Below, piece by piece: positions 10,697 through 22,681 of a DNA stretch of 64,000 nt. How positions within the stretch are numbered: position 1 is the stretch's first letter; each line of letters begins with the position of its first letter. Location: positions 8,440,170-8,504,169 of the forward strand of contig OZ038467.1 of the NCBI GenBank assembly GCA_964036295.1. The letters run 5' to 3'. The notes beneath the pieces were generated by a model. It was not told the DNA's origin. It saw nothing but the letters and a program-made list of their open reading frames with translations, and did no database searches. This DNA comes from Plumapathes pennacea (lineage: Eukaryota > Cnidaria > Anthozoa > Antipatharia > Myriopathidae). The position numbers and the translations under genes were made by a program.

Positions 10697-13600
10697 ACTC
10701 GAGTTGAACAGCACCCAAGTTTAGGGGACAGTCGTACTTCGTGCTAATTGAGTTGCGATCACTGAGGATCACTGAGGCCATTTTCACTGAAGATGATTGA
10801 ATTATATGTCTGTAAGTGTAATATCCCCCACAGCCTCACAACCCTTGTCATTTTTCTTTTTCAATTGATGGTTACTTCTTTTGGTAACTCTATAATTTTT
10901 AAATCTTGGGTCTGTAGTTATTGGCTATGCTGCTGCGGTCACCCTGTCACTTTTCCAGTAGTTTGATTCTTATTATTATTATCATTGTTATGTCTCTTGG
11001 CGAAGCTAATAGAGAATAAATAAAAACAAAAAAATGAATACGGGTGGTGTAAGAGCATGCAATATCGCAGAGCCAGCGTATCAATAACCAACATTTATGT
11101 AAAAGATAAGGGCCCGTCTGCACAAGACTGCATAGTTACAAAAGATTGATTAAGTTACTACTTACTACAAAGGATCGTCTACTTTGGGACACCTAAATTA
11201 AGGGGACACCTAAAATTAAGGAGACACTTCTCCTCGTCCCTAAAAAAACGCTCGTATAATTTTTCTATTGGTTACCTCCACTAAAGGGACACCTCTGTTA
11301 AGGGAACGGGGACACTTTTCCAGCTTCCAGAATGCTACTGTATTTGAACGTCAATTAAGGGGGCAATTGACTGTAATCTGCTACACACGACCACTAAAGA
11401 GTATTATAATAACAGTATTTTTTTGTACTTTAATCACAAATGATCAACAAGTAAACAACCAGTCAATAGCAATTAAAAGGCATGTGGTAATGTTTCAGTT
11501 TTAGCTCATGCATTTAATTGTTGCGAAAATTACTGAATGTATTCCAAGTCAAAAAACATGCTGGTCAATTATTAACAAACCTCCATTCACGCGACAACTC
11601 CATTGAGGAGACTCTTTTCCTTGTCCCGAGGGTGTCCCAATAATGGAGGTTCTACTGTAGTTATATCTAAACATCCAGAGCAAAACGACGGCTTATTTGA
11701 ACTTATAAGACATTCGTCCGCGACACACTGCCTCTCACACTTGAAAAGTCGTAAATGTTGACGCTATTCTCGCTAAAATTTACAAGTGTATTAACACAAT
11801 ATCTATTGGGCAAAAGTGAATGGATATTTTCCTATCGAGTCCAATTCTTGAAGGTTTTTTCAAATCAATTTGGTAGTGAAAATAACGAAGTCCGTTAAAG
11901 TTCAACATGGCCGATAATTCTGGATCAACCAAGCTACGACTAGGTGCGTGAAGACTTATGGGCGAACGCCGTGAATTACGACGTTTACACGCGTCAGCTA
12001 TTTGTCAGAGAAATATAAAAAGGGAGACTTCTGAATTTTTGAAAACATGTCGTTATTACAATTACGTATTGTATCTTCAGGCCCAAATTAAGTTGTGAAA
12101 TAATTATGACGCCCCCAGCGTTAGCCATTTGAACAAAATAAGTAGCGAGAATATTCTGAATAAACCTTACTAACAGCACGAAGCAAAAACAAAATGCCCA
12201 GTACAAAGAGGCAAGAAAATTATATTTCCGATCCGATGAGAAATTTGATTGAACCCATTTTATCAAGCATGCGTTTCTAATCATTCGAGCAGAAGTGTGA
12301 CCTGGTATACGAAGAATCGTTTCTCATTGGATGAGAAATTTGACTGGCAGTGAATTGACTTGATTTGGCGAATGAGTGCCGTTTTCCTGACAATTGCATT
12401 GTTGCTATTTTCAAGAAAGCCATATTATTTCGCCCAAGGCAAAACGCTTGCGAGCGACTACTATCATCTTGCCACGCATAAACTCTGCAGTATCGACGAC
12501 ATCAACACAAGAAAACGAAACAAAGGTAAATAGAACTGATCATTTATACAAAATGGAGAACATGATTCAATCTTTGGCCGATTAATTGATGAGAGGGACG
12601 TTAAAATAAATTTTCTTTTAAAGAGCTCTTGGTCTGGGATGGTGCGGTCAATACCCCCTTCTCACGGTGTAGCTTCTCTGCTAAAGATTTATCAAACACA
12701 ATGAAAGTGAAATATAGGGCAAATCAGGTTTAGTAATTTGACCAATTCAAAGTTGCAGAAACGTGTCATTGTTAGTATTATTTTCGTATTTCTGTAGCCT
12801 ATTTGTACCACCTTTAATGTTTTAATTTTCAAACAAATCTTTTCACAGTATACTTTGGTTGACTCTCAAAATATGTCCTCTTACTAAACTTCCTTTGCTC
12901 CTTTATAGTTGTTGTATTTTTTGCCTTTGCAAATCATGTGTCAGATTTTGATGTAATTTCGTGTTTTAATTGTGTTTCGGCGTTCTTTGTTACGAAGCTG
13001 CGTAATAGAACTGACAAGAAAATTTAGAGTTCCAAGCTTTTTATGAAAGTACAGTAACGAGCCGTTTGCAAGGGCAAAACATAGCCCGGGCACTAGGGCA
13101 ACCCTGCCGTCCCGCCTGCTGGTAAACACGCTGATTAAAGAAAGAGAAAATCTTAAAGCGCTTGCCTGGGTAACCCTAATATCAGGGTAAACCCTATATC
13201 TCCTTTGTAAACAAGCCCTAAGAAGCAACTGCCGTAGGTGACACAATAAAATATTCCACATGTACGAAGTTTATCGTTCTGCAGGACCGTGAACGTACGA
13301 TCTTCGTTGCTACATTAACACAATAAAAATAGCAGCAGCTGGCTTTACCTTTAACCAACGATTTTATAGAGTCGCCGCATCTTTTTAGAATGTGTCTGAC
13401 TTTTAGCTTTAGATAATTAAATGGTCTGTTCTTCGTACAAGACTTTGATTTCTTGACCAAGAATGAAACTCCGTTGGGCTTCGGAACACTCGGCTATTTG
13501 GTTTATAGAGCACTTTAAACTTTGCACGCTGCAATATCTGGAGAGATATCACCATCTTGACCACTGACACCTCTCAGTAAAAGAATAACTTGAGTGTGAC

Positions 13601-13894
13601 TTGAAAATACAACCAAAATTAAGAATTATAATTATTGCCGCATCAGTAATGTATCCTTGCTTGTGCTAATCCTTTGTACTTAGTAATCACTGAATATAAT
13701 TAAAACACTAAACATCATATTTTTTTAAATGTCAGCTGTGTTCACAAAAACACCACGCGAGCCTTATTAATGTTTGTACATCAGCGAGGGACAAAAAAAT
13801 TATACTAGATATTTTCTTAAGCCGAGTATAATATGCTAATATATCAGTGCGATAATATACCGGATGACAGACTGAAAGAGAAAGTTAAAAATGG

Positions 13895-14340
13895 TCATTT
13901 CTAGGAGTGAATGAGTTCAGAACAAGATTCCCCACACCATTCAAGAAAACAACACATGAGGGATGCAGTGAGAATTGATACTTCAATATTCCTCCATTGA
14001 GCTGGTTATCAAACGCCAAATTCTCCATCCTGTATGATATTTAAGAAATATATAACGCGTTCTCGTGTAATACACGCGGGAAGTTGGGAGAACACGAGTA
14101 GCTACTCGAGAGTTCTCCCAACTTCCCAAGTGTTCAGATAACAGACTATATTACACAGGAACGCGTTATATATTTCTTTTTAAACTAATTAATCAATAAA
14201 ATACATCACGTATCAACGTCAGCATGTAATATACTTTCATTTTACACGGTTATTTAGCCAATCGGAACGCGCGTAGTATATCATAGCTATTTTATAAATC
14301 TCTGGTACGATACTGAACTTGATCACTCTCAGGAGTAAAA
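13895..14340 (+). mobile_element. TTAA-family MITE split by a foldback insertion
   Basis: The left part (about 13895-14042) and the right part (about 14285-14340, ending in T-C-A-G-G-A-G-T-A-A-A-A-G) match the two ends of the roughly 210-bp MITE seen at 47124. Between them lies unrelated DNA that begins with a palindrome at 14043-14184. This is a nested insertion. Confidence 0.5.
14043..14184. repeat. Foldback (palindromic) element
   Basis: The two arms are near-perfect inverted copies. The outer ends read G-A-A-A-T-A-T-A-T-A-A-C-G-C-G-T-T-C and its complement, and the inner arms read G-G-G-A-A-G-T-T-G-G-G-A-G-A-A and its complement. No open frame is inside. Confidence 0.75.
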
Positions 14341-14625
14341 GACTTGTGGAGCCCCAAACCAAGGACATAATAGGAACGAGTCGAAGCTCCCGTAAGCGGA
14401 CACCTCGGAAAGCAGAAAAAGTGTCCGCAACTGGAGCTGGCCGCTTACGAGAATGTGTAAATAGACTGAGCTAAAGTTTAAACGGGGTTCGTAAAGGTGT
14501 CCGTAAGTAGAGCTGTCCGCTTACGAAAGTGTCCGCCCGAGAACTTTGACTGTATGAAATAAGCCACTACTAGTTTCAAAGATTTACTGCCACATCTTGT
14601 TTCAGGCTTCCTTCGAGCGACAGTG

Positions 14626-15636
14626 ATGAACATCTCTGAGAACTTAACTAATGTAAACGACACAAGACTTTACTTGGACCGCTTTCCTCGCTCTCAAGCC
14701 ATTACGTACGTCGTTCTTCTAGTTCTCGAATCGCTCTTCATAATCATTGGAAACGCGATCGTTATAGCAGTGTTTACAAAAACAAGACAACTAAGGCAAC
14801 GCAAATCCCACTGGCTTCTCATCAACCTCGCAATCGCTGATCTCCTCGTTGGAGTCGTTACAGGGCCAACGTTCGTGTATATTACGGCTGACAGGAGCGA
14901 CTTGCTGTCGGACAAACTCCCGGTGTGGATAACTCAAATCCTGGCTACAACTGCTCTTTTCTTCTCTTATGTCTCGATCTATAACCTGGCAATGTATTCA
15001 CTAGAAAGGATGCATGCCACTCTGTGGCCGTTTAAGCACCGCGTGCTTAGAGCAAGAAATTATCACGTGATAATCGGGCTCAGTTGGTCTCTACCCATGT
15101 TCGACGCTTCTATCCTCGCCGCGAGATATTTAGCTCTGGTTTCGCAAGTTGGCTTCAAAAAGGTCCTGTTAACTTCCGCCCTTGTTTTAATTCTGACTAT
15201 CATCAGTAGTTACGTCAGCATTTGGATCAAGATCAAACTCTACACACCTCCCCAGCATCACGTGACTACTATACAAGATCGTAAGTTGACGATGTCTTTG
15301 TTCATCGTCACCGCGGTCTCCATGACGACCTGGCTGTCTTCGGCAATTCTATTTGCAGTGGATAGTTATTACCCTAAGAATATGACGTTGTCGCGAGTCA
15401 CTTATGTCCATATTCATAATGCTTCGAATCTACTTTTGCTCGCCAGTTCGCTAGTGAATCCAATATTTTACACGCTACAAATGCCGCACTTCCGTCGAGC
15501 TGCGCTGCGTCTGCTCCGCGCATGCACAACAATGCCATTGATACAGATACGGAACAGGCCAGCGGACATAAACGCCCAGGCACGCGCAGTGATGGGCCAC
15601 AATCCTGAAAGCATTACGTTCGATACGCGCCTATAA
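14626..15636 (+). CDS. Family B orphan class A GPCR
   Basis: This is a 336-residue seven-helix receptor of the plasma membrane with unknown ligand. The start at 14626 follows a T-G-T-T-T-C-A-G acceptor-like tract at about 14598-14605. Three N-glycosylation sites (N-I-S, N-L-T, N-D-T) lie in the first 15 residues. TM1 has I-G-N-A-I-V, TM2 I-A-D-L-L-V-G, and the DRY position reads L-E-R-M-H-A-T-L-W. A Q-D-R-K-L-T motif precedes TM6, and TM7 has N-P-I-F-Y. TM6 lacks the usual C-W-x-P. The tail ends in F-D-T-R-L, a class I PDZ-ligand pattern shared by paralogues here. It is a single coding exon. It is the most diverged open member of family B. Confidence 0.92.
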   Translation: MNISENLTNVNDTRLYLDRFPRSQAITYVVLLVLESLFIIIGNAIVIAVFTKTRQLRQRKSHWLLINLAIADLLVGVVTGPTFVYITADRSDLLSDKLPVWITQILATTALFFSYVSIYNLAMYSLERMHATLWPFKHRVLRARNYHVIIGLSWSLPMFDASILAARYLALVSQVGFKKVLLTSALVLILTIISSYVSIWIKIKLYTPPQHHVTTIQDRKLTMSLFIVTAVSMTTWLSSAILFAVDSYYPKNMTLSRVTYVHIHNASNLLLLASSLVNPIFYTLQMPHFRRAALRLLRACTTMPLIQIRNRPADINAQARAVMGHNPESITFDTRL

Positions 15637-16390
15637 AGGGCTTCAGAAACTCGACAGATCTTAAACTGTTGCTTTCACAGTTGACACCGAGAAAAAGACA
15701 GAATTTATCTCATTGAGCAAAACATAGTAATGCATCTAAATATTTGCTTACCAAAATGCATTTTAGTATCTAAGTTTTGGGTATGGGGCAGCATAAATTT
15801 ATTCAAAATAAGCTGACTGCACGGCCAAAATACGCATATCCGTGCAAGAGAATGTAACAAATTCGTTTGAGATCGCCACGCTGAAAATATTCCACCAGAT
15901 TTCTGAGTGAGACGCACGTGCTTCGTCAGCTCAAAACAACATATTAAGCGTAAAAGTTACTGAACAGATCTGAAGGACGTTAAACGCGGTAATGATCAAA
16001 AAGTTTCGTCTATACCGAATGCGTTTTCGTGGCAAATAAAGTGACTGATTGGCTGATTGGCTGACTGTCGCTTTTGCTGTCTCAATGCACCAAGAAGCGA
16101 TGTTTCTGGCAACAAAACCGACAGTGAATAAGCCAACTCAATTTAATCATCGCGTCTGCAATGCACAAGGTGGCGTTGCTCGAGACTAAATTACAGTTTA
16201 ACCCCAGTACCAACAAAAAGCTCAGTATTACTCACGATTTCACCACAGAGCCACTGAGATTGTCATCTAAAAGGGGACTTGATCACACTCGGCTTCAGCT
16301 GACAGGTAAGGCTACGTACTGTTGTGCCATTCTTATTTCTCGTCGTATAGTGTGTGCACGCCTGAAGGAGTGAGAGAAAACCACACCTTA
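15637..16390. other. Intergenic, nothing recognised
   Basis: I see no gene, RNA or clear repeat in this stretch. Confidence 0.4.
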
Positions 16391-16561
16391 TGGTGCGTTC
16401 ACACTTGGTGCCCGAGCACGATTCTCGCTGGGCACTAATGTGAACACACCTTTCTTTTAAGTATCCACGCAAGAATTCGGGCATTAAAGTGGGCACCGGT
16501 CCGCAGTGTGAACGCGCTTTATTTTGTGCCGGTGCCTGGGCACCCAAGTGTGAACGCGCTA
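16391..16561. mobile_element. MITE with about 28-bp terminal inverted repeats
   Basis: The ends read G-C-G-T-T-C-A-C-A-C-T-T-G-G-T-G-C-C-C and its complement (G-G-G-C-A-C-C-C-A-A-G-T-G-T-G-A-A-C-G-C). The centre is AT-rich and non-coding. Confidence 0.75.
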
Positions 16562-16927
16562 TCAGTGATCAAAATAAACACTTAACTTTCAAATGAGTTA
16601 AATCATAAGCGCCCTACTGATACTGTATCGCTGTCTGTCCGTCCCTCCGTCTGCTGTCTCTCTGTCTCTCTCGACCATATTCTAGAAACATGAGCGTAAT
16701 AAACTAGCAGCCCAGTATGTGAAACTACAATAAAGTAAAAACTTTACCAGTAACTTTTATTCGCTTATCTGTGTTAATGGGCAAAATATCGCAAAAAATC
16801 ACAAAAGATGAATTACTTTCGATGGTCATTCGAAAACGGCTCTGATTGTCCAAGCCTGCCTTAATTTACTAGCGCAAAGTGAACATTGGTGATCACCTGC
16901 GGTAACGATTTCTACCTTCTGTTTCAG

Positions 16928-17095
16928 ATGTCATTTAAAAGTATGGAGATGAAGATTACTGTACAAAACATAACTGGATTGAACAAGACAAGCCAATCTA
17001 TAAACCTTCTTCCCCACTCTAAATGCATCGCGTATGCTATCGCATTCATTGTCGAATTTCTTGTTATAAATACATCTGCCCCTTTTTATTCGTAA
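16928..17095 (+). pseudogene. Family B GPCR truncated within TM1
   Basis: The reading frame starts right after a C-T-G-T-T-T-C-A-G acceptor-like tract, as in its paralogues. It encodes an N-terminus with N-I-T and N-K-T glycosylation sites and an L-L-P-H-S-K-C-I-A-Y segment matching L-F-P-R-S-E-G-I-V-Y of the 19565 gene. TM1 begins (A-I-A-F-I-V-E-F-L-V-I), but the match ends near 17068, just before the G-N motif, and the frame closes after a few unrelated residues. No further receptor sequence follows before 19565. It is a 5' fragment left by an incomplete duplication or a deletion. Confidence 0.75.
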
Positions 17096-19400
17096 ATGTA
17101 CTAGCTATGCTGTTTTCATGAAGGGTCATTTAAAAATAAACAAACTATATGTTCCCAATATACCGCCCGTCAAACTCTCTCTTAGAATGAGATTGTAAAT
17201 AGTCTGCAGAATAGTGTAATTTCGTCTCTTTGTTCGGGAATCATTTTTCTTTCCACTTCATTGCATTACGCTGGAAGAGAAATGTCACGTCACTTTAGCC
17301 CCCTCGCATACTTTTATGGTCGAATTGTCCTTTCTATGCCACCAGCAAAACATATCCTTCAATAATCATGTATGGGTTAACTGCCTGTAAATTTCCTTTG
17401 CTTTGCCTCTCATTAATTCCTCGCCCCCTTTTATTTTGCCCTCACTAGTCGTCAAACAATCAGATAAATCCTGACTGCTATCATCAGCAGTGCAATTCAA
17501 CGATTTAAGGAGCAATATTCAATATTGAATATTTATAAAAGAAAAATCAAACAAACAACTCCATTAGACTTTAACCTACGTCACCGATTTGTCTGGAAAA
17601 TATTTACTGTTAGTGGGAACTTCTAATTACAAAATAATGCAGTCAGCACAGCCAGAGGCTGCGAGGAAACAAAAAACAAATAGGTCAACATATTTTCTCT
17701 TTCACAAAAATATGAGCCAAGCATGAGGAATTAAAAACAATTGAATATATTGGTGTTTTGCACGATCAGGCATCGGAAAATTATCTTCAAAATCATTGAT
17801 CTCAAACATAGTTTCATGTCTCAAATCTAAAGATATGTTGAAAATACATCAGAAGGCAAAATTATAGAGAAAATGCACACTGCTTTGTGAGTTTATCGAG
17901 ACCTAATCTCCGACCAAATTTAATAGGGCTTTGTCTTGCGCACGAACTAAAGCTGATTTGGACCTTAATTATGTATTGCTTGGAGTTATTTTCCATCCAC
18001 TTTTTAAATGATTCCAGAATTAAAACATTTAAATTCACACACAAACATAAGGATTTCCGCGGCTAAAAGCGTGACACACACGCTCTTGTTGTCACGAATT
18101 TAAATCATCCATAAATCTTGATGGAAACTTCGTGTCTTCCCTAATCTTTGCATGTAGGCTTAACTTATGGTGTTCTAGAATATACAAACGTATTGGTTTT
18201 GAAGAATGCACTAATCACTTCCGAGATAATTTTTCATGACGTCACATGCAAACCACTAATAGCAGTAAACTTGTTCTAATATATCATTGTCATGCCCAAT
18301 CTGTCATAGAATTAGCGCAAGACACACGACTCAAAATGCACTCTCTCCGACGAAAGGTCAACGCTCAAAACATCAGCTTCAAACTAATCTTAAGCTGTTC
18401 CACATAGACTTTCAGTTGATTTATTGCATGTTTTATCCAAGCCGACGCGGCGGTTCAACACAAATTCACAAGTACCAGCATTCCATCGTCACAGAATTGA
18501 TCAACGTCAGAGTAGAAATTGTGAGATTACAGTAATAATGATTAATTCACTTGAAAAGAGCAATGAATTGCTCGCTCTATATCGAAGCGGGGCTGAAGTG
18601 TGAATATATGTTCCTATATCTTTCCTTTGGTCAGAATAATTGTGCTTAATCCGCACAGTACGTCACGTCATAAAGGCAGATCTGTGAAAATTGACTGGAA
18701 AAGTAGCTCCCTTTCCATTCAAATGTGGGTGCGTTCGTGAATCGGTCAGACAGAAAGGCCCGATTGTAGTAAACGGCTTTGACTAGATCTGATGGAGACT
18801 AGAATCCTATTGCCCCATTATGAATATAGTATTCTATGCTGGTATAAACGAGCAAATTAAAGTGCCATAAATATCATGAACGTCACATAAACATGAACTG
18901 ATCAATACAGCCATCGTAAGGCACCATAACATAGAGAAATTCACGTCGAAGCAATATTCCCTGGCTTCTGTTATAACTGAATTCCTCACTGCACTCCAAC
19001 TCGCGACCCCGGTCATTCCAATTTGATGTACGTACGATTAGTCTTTGCCGGTTCACTCTGCAAGATCCGCTGTACTGAAGGTATGAGTTTCGAAGTTTAA
19101 ACTTAGACAAGTTTTAATACATTTGTTTACTTTAGAGTTGTTTTACTCCACTTCAAGTTAAGTACCAGCTGTATTAAAGCGCTATAGTCGCTTCAAGCTT
19201 GATTACAGCACGACTGTCGATTCAAAAGTATGATGAAAACTTTCCTATGAATAGAAGAGAGCCAGAGAGCAAAAACGAACCATACATGACAAAAGAATGG
19301 AAAAACGCTATCCGTGCGAAACGAAAGCGAGAGCCAAATACCACTGATTGAATCAAGAAAGGGTCGATGTGTGAAAACTGGACGCCGTTTAGAACATTTG
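17096..19400. other. Intergenic, few signals
   Basis: No gene is firmly supported. A - strand open stretch at about 18883-19075, preceded by a C-C-T-T-C-A-G acceptor-like site, could be an exon of something unrecognised. About 18340-18390 carries a piece of the inverted repeat found at 19401. Confidence 0.35.
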
Positions 19401-19488
19401 AGCTGACGTTTCAAGCGTTAGCCCTTTGTCGGAGCGAGTGAAAAAATACTTTGCTCCGACGAAGGGCTAACGCTCAAAACGTCAGTTC
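19401..19488. repeat. Short foldback repeat
   Basis: Two arms of about 33 bp around G-C-G-T-T-A-G-C-C-C-T-T-T-G-T-C-G-G-A-G and its complement face each other across a short AT-rich spacer. A related single arm lies near 18340. Confidence 0.7.
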
Positions 19489-19564
19489 AAGATCTTTTTG
19501 AAAGTTATCTAAGTCGAAGTGTTAGAAACATAACATAATGTTCTATTCCTTATGTTTCAGATTA

Positions 19565-20464
19565 ATGAAGATGAACGTGACTCTAAAGAACGTAACAGAA
19601 ACAAACAAGACGAGTCTCTTTCCTCGCTCTGAAGGCATCGTGTATGCTGTAGTACTGATTGTCGAATTTCTCATAATAATAATCGGAAATTTCACTGTTA
19701 TTGCGGTTTTTGCAAAAACTAGACAACTCAGGCGACGGAAATCGCACTGGCTTCTCATCAACCTGGCAATCGCTGACTTACTCGTCGGTACTATAGCTGG
19801 ACCATTTTGGGTGTACTTTTTGCCTGACCAGAGCGCCGAGCTTTGGGATTACAAAAACAACCTCTGTTTGCTGCTAGCAGTAGATACCGTCTTCCTCTTA
19901 TCTTCAATAACCTCAATAGTCAACTTGGCGATAATCTCCCTAGAAAGGATGTACGCCACTCTGTGGCCCTGGAAACACCGCGCGCTTGGAGCAAGAAAGT
20001 ATCACGTGATGATCGGACTCAGTTGGACTCTGCCCATATTCTTGCCTTGGGTCAGCGCAGCAGAACGCTACGGTCAGATTTCGCTTGATGTGTTTAACTA
20101 CACCTGGCTATTTCCCTCCTGTTTCTTTCTCTTGGTAATAATCGTCAGTTACGCCAGCATTTGGATCAAGATCAGTTTTCACAAGCAAACCCAGCATCAC
20201 GTGACCACTGCACAAGATCGTAAGCTGACGATGTTTCTGTGCCTCGTCACAGCAGCTTCTGTAATGACCTCCCTGCCTGGCATAGTTTTATCTGTAGTCT
20301 CTTCCTACCCACAAAACGACGTTTTGTCGATGCTGCGCTCCAACCGTATCCTGGTGTATGCCGGTATGCTTATTTTCGCAAGTTCTCTGATTAACCCCAT
20401 CATCTACTCGTTCAGAATGCCGAAGTTCCGACGAGCTGCGTTATGTCTTTTCTGCAGACGCTAA
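19565..20464 (+). CDS. Family B orphan class A GPCR, short tail
   Basis: This 299-residue seven-helix receptor has an unknown ligand. I start it at 19565 rather than at an upstream in-frame ATG at 19538, because a T-A-T-G-T-T-T-C-A-G acceptor-like tract ends at 19560. The N-terminus has N-V-T and N-K-T glycosylation sites. TM1 has I-I-G-N-F-T-V, TM2 I-A-D-L-L-V-G, TM3 ends L-E-R-M-Y-A-T-L-W, Q-D-R-K-L-T precedes TM6, and TM7 has N-P-I-I-Y. The protein stops right after C-R-R at the end of helix 8, where the 22682 paralogue continues for about 45 residues to a PDZ-type end. The tail and its PDZ ligand are therefore missing; the stop codon falls where the paralogue has a serine codon. Confidence 0.9.
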   Translation: MKMNVTLKNVTETNKTSLFPRSEGIVYAVVLIVEFLIIIIGNFTVIAVFAKTRQLRRRKSHWLLINLAIADLLVGTIAGPFWVYFLPDQSAELWDYKNNLCLLLAVDTVFLLSSITSIVNLAIISLERMYATLWPWKHRALGARKYHVMIGLSWTLPIFLPWVSAAERYGQISLDVFNYTWLFPSCFFLLVIIVSYASIWIKISFHKQTQHHVTTAQDRKLTMFLCLVTAASVMTSLPGIVLSVVSSYPQNDVLSMLRSNRILVYAGMLIFASSLINPIIYSFRMPKFRRAALCLFCRR

Positions 20465-22681
20465 GAAGCCAGCGCGATTTGAGAGAAGAAAACAATAACA
20501 AGAACACGCGACGATTATTCACTTGTGCTGATCACGTGGTCAGAAACTTGATTTCAGTTGAATTGTGGGTAACCAAGATAAAACATCCAATGATGCTTTG
20601 TGCGTGCATTCGTATCTCACAATAAAACATCGACCGTTGTGTTACGAGTTTCGATATAAATAGCAGAATTACGTTTTGTTTCAAGTTATAGAACTAGGGG
20701 ATGCATAAAGAATAAGAACGTATGGTATGTGAAGTAGGCAGCATCCTTCATACTGTTTCAAGCAGCTACATTTATAGGAAATATATGAATGAAAGCTGAT
20801 TTTCATAGGAAAGAGTTCGTACTCGGTCTTGTTTTGAAACAGAGACAATCGACATCTCGGAAATGACCTATTGTGCTATTTCGCACTATATTTCTGGGTC
20901 TCAATTCGGAACATAAGCAAAAAGATCGGAGATGGTATCTTCAACCCTTTGTAAGCAAATTGTCTAAATTGTCAAATTGCTCCTTTTATACCGGAACTTC
21001 CCATGCCGCCGATTCGTACCCTGCGGATGTCGCTCCTATACCAGTCCTTCAAGCCGCGCTGTTTGAAAGAACAAATTTTTGCGAGAACCGAACCCACCAG
21101 GGCGTAATTTATGTTAATACGCTTGGCATTGAACTTCGCGAGAAAAATCTATAAATTTGTTTTTGCAGTCGGAAGTTCGCCCTGTCTCCAGCTCCGCAAA
21201 ACTTTTTGGTAAAAACAAACTTATCAGATATAGTTCTCTCTATCAGATGGTTTGGATAACCTATTGATTTTGGCCTGTTTTGAAATTTGCCATAGGTTTC
21301 TCAAATCTGGTTTTTAAGAGTTTGTTTCCAAGTTTGTTTTCAGAGTTTGTTTTCAATAGCACGCTGTTGAAGTTTGTTTTTAGCCGTTGCATCTCATATT
21401 ATAAGATATGTTGAAACTATGTCTTATAATAAAATATGCTGGCGACAGAAAAGAGCATGATCTTCTCAAAACCAGAATGAACACCCAAAAAATAGACGCC
21501 CCATCACAATTAACGGCTCCTCTAAAGAAACGCCTCCTCTACAATACCAAGTCGTGGTAATAATCGCCCTGGGCGTTTATTCGAGTAAATACACTCACTA
21601 TGCCATCCCATGCAGAATTTTCACCGACAAACAAACGATAATAAAATGCATAAACAATGTTTTTATAAAATCATATATAAATGCCGATAACCGTCAATCT
21701 CTCAGTCGGTCACTTACTCAAAAAGACAAACACATAAAAAGATAATTACTGGGAAGATGGTAAGTATTCCATAAATTTCCCAAATAATAAATTTTATTCC
21801 CACATGCACGTTTCTTGTTAAAGTATTTTTATCCACATGTTAATAAACGCCTGACAAATAAGAATCAGAAAACCATTTTCATTACGGACTTTTGAATTAA
21901 GAGACCTTCATTTGTCAGTCATCTAGTTTTATCATATAGAACTGTTAAGCTTCTTCATGATGTTTTAACTGCCATTAGACTAAGAAACATAATCATATAC
22001 ATACAACAAGCTCTATTACTACCACAATAACAATAACATCCGTTCAAAAAAAAGAATACTCGGCTCATTCGACCACGAACAATAAAAACACAGTTAAAAT
22101 GATGGCTTCAAGCAAATCAATCACCCATTTCAAAATTAAACGTCAACACCAAGTACACCTGCGACCTCGTTTACCAATCTTTATCACTACCGGTGCACAT
22201 GTCTCATCTTACTTTACCGTCAGAGTGTGCCAAGATAAACTTCGGGCACATTTTATTACAAATCCCACATCGACTGTTATGATTTGCATCTGGAAGACTA
22301 TCAAGATCCTCGAAAATTGCAACGTCAGAAAAAGCACTGGAGAGACTATACAACTTAATAAGGTATTGCAAATTGTGAATTTCCGTGCGTCCCTTTGCCC
22401 GGCTTTGTTCGGCCTTTGTATTCAGTGCAAAGTACGACGAATAGCCTATGGCAGCATACTAGTTAATATAGTCATTATATTTCGAAAAACGTAGCCTGTC
22501 TCTTACGGTGAAAAAGATTTGCGACCAACGGCGTCGCGCAACCAAGACAATTAGGATGAACTTTAAAGGAGTTTTGTCGAGTGAAAACTCGACAGATGCT
22601 CGGATTCAAGTTTTGGTCAGCACAGTGGTTTAATATAAGCTCATTCTGTCTGTTTCAGCTGACTTCCTACATTTAGCTAAG
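20465..22681. other. Intergenic
   Basis: No gene is supported. About 20790-20850 is a copy of a dispersed repeat (T-C-A-T-A-G-G-A-A-A-G-A-G-T-T, then T-T-T-T-G-A-A-A-C-A-G-A-G) also near 1525 and 48030. A 131-codon open frame at 22099-22494 has no recognisable domain. Confidence 0.4.

Larger units (their letters stand above)
10697..14625. other. Intergenic between GPCR families A and B
   Basis: No gene is supported. About 11180-11660 repeats the motif G-G-G-G-A-C-A-C-C-T in several forms and ends near a T-C-T-A-C-T-G-T-A-G-T, as in a decayed DNA transposon. About 14395-14550 holds repeated G-T-C-C-G-C-T-T-A-C-G-A motifs, in both orientations, related to the element ends near 43560-43700. The rest looks unique and non-coding. 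Confidence 0.45.

Noticed and set aside
22099..22494. 131-codon open frame before the 22682 receptor
   Set aside because: It has no domain, signal peptide or match to the neighbours and runs into the region before the receptor's acceptor site; length alone is not enough.
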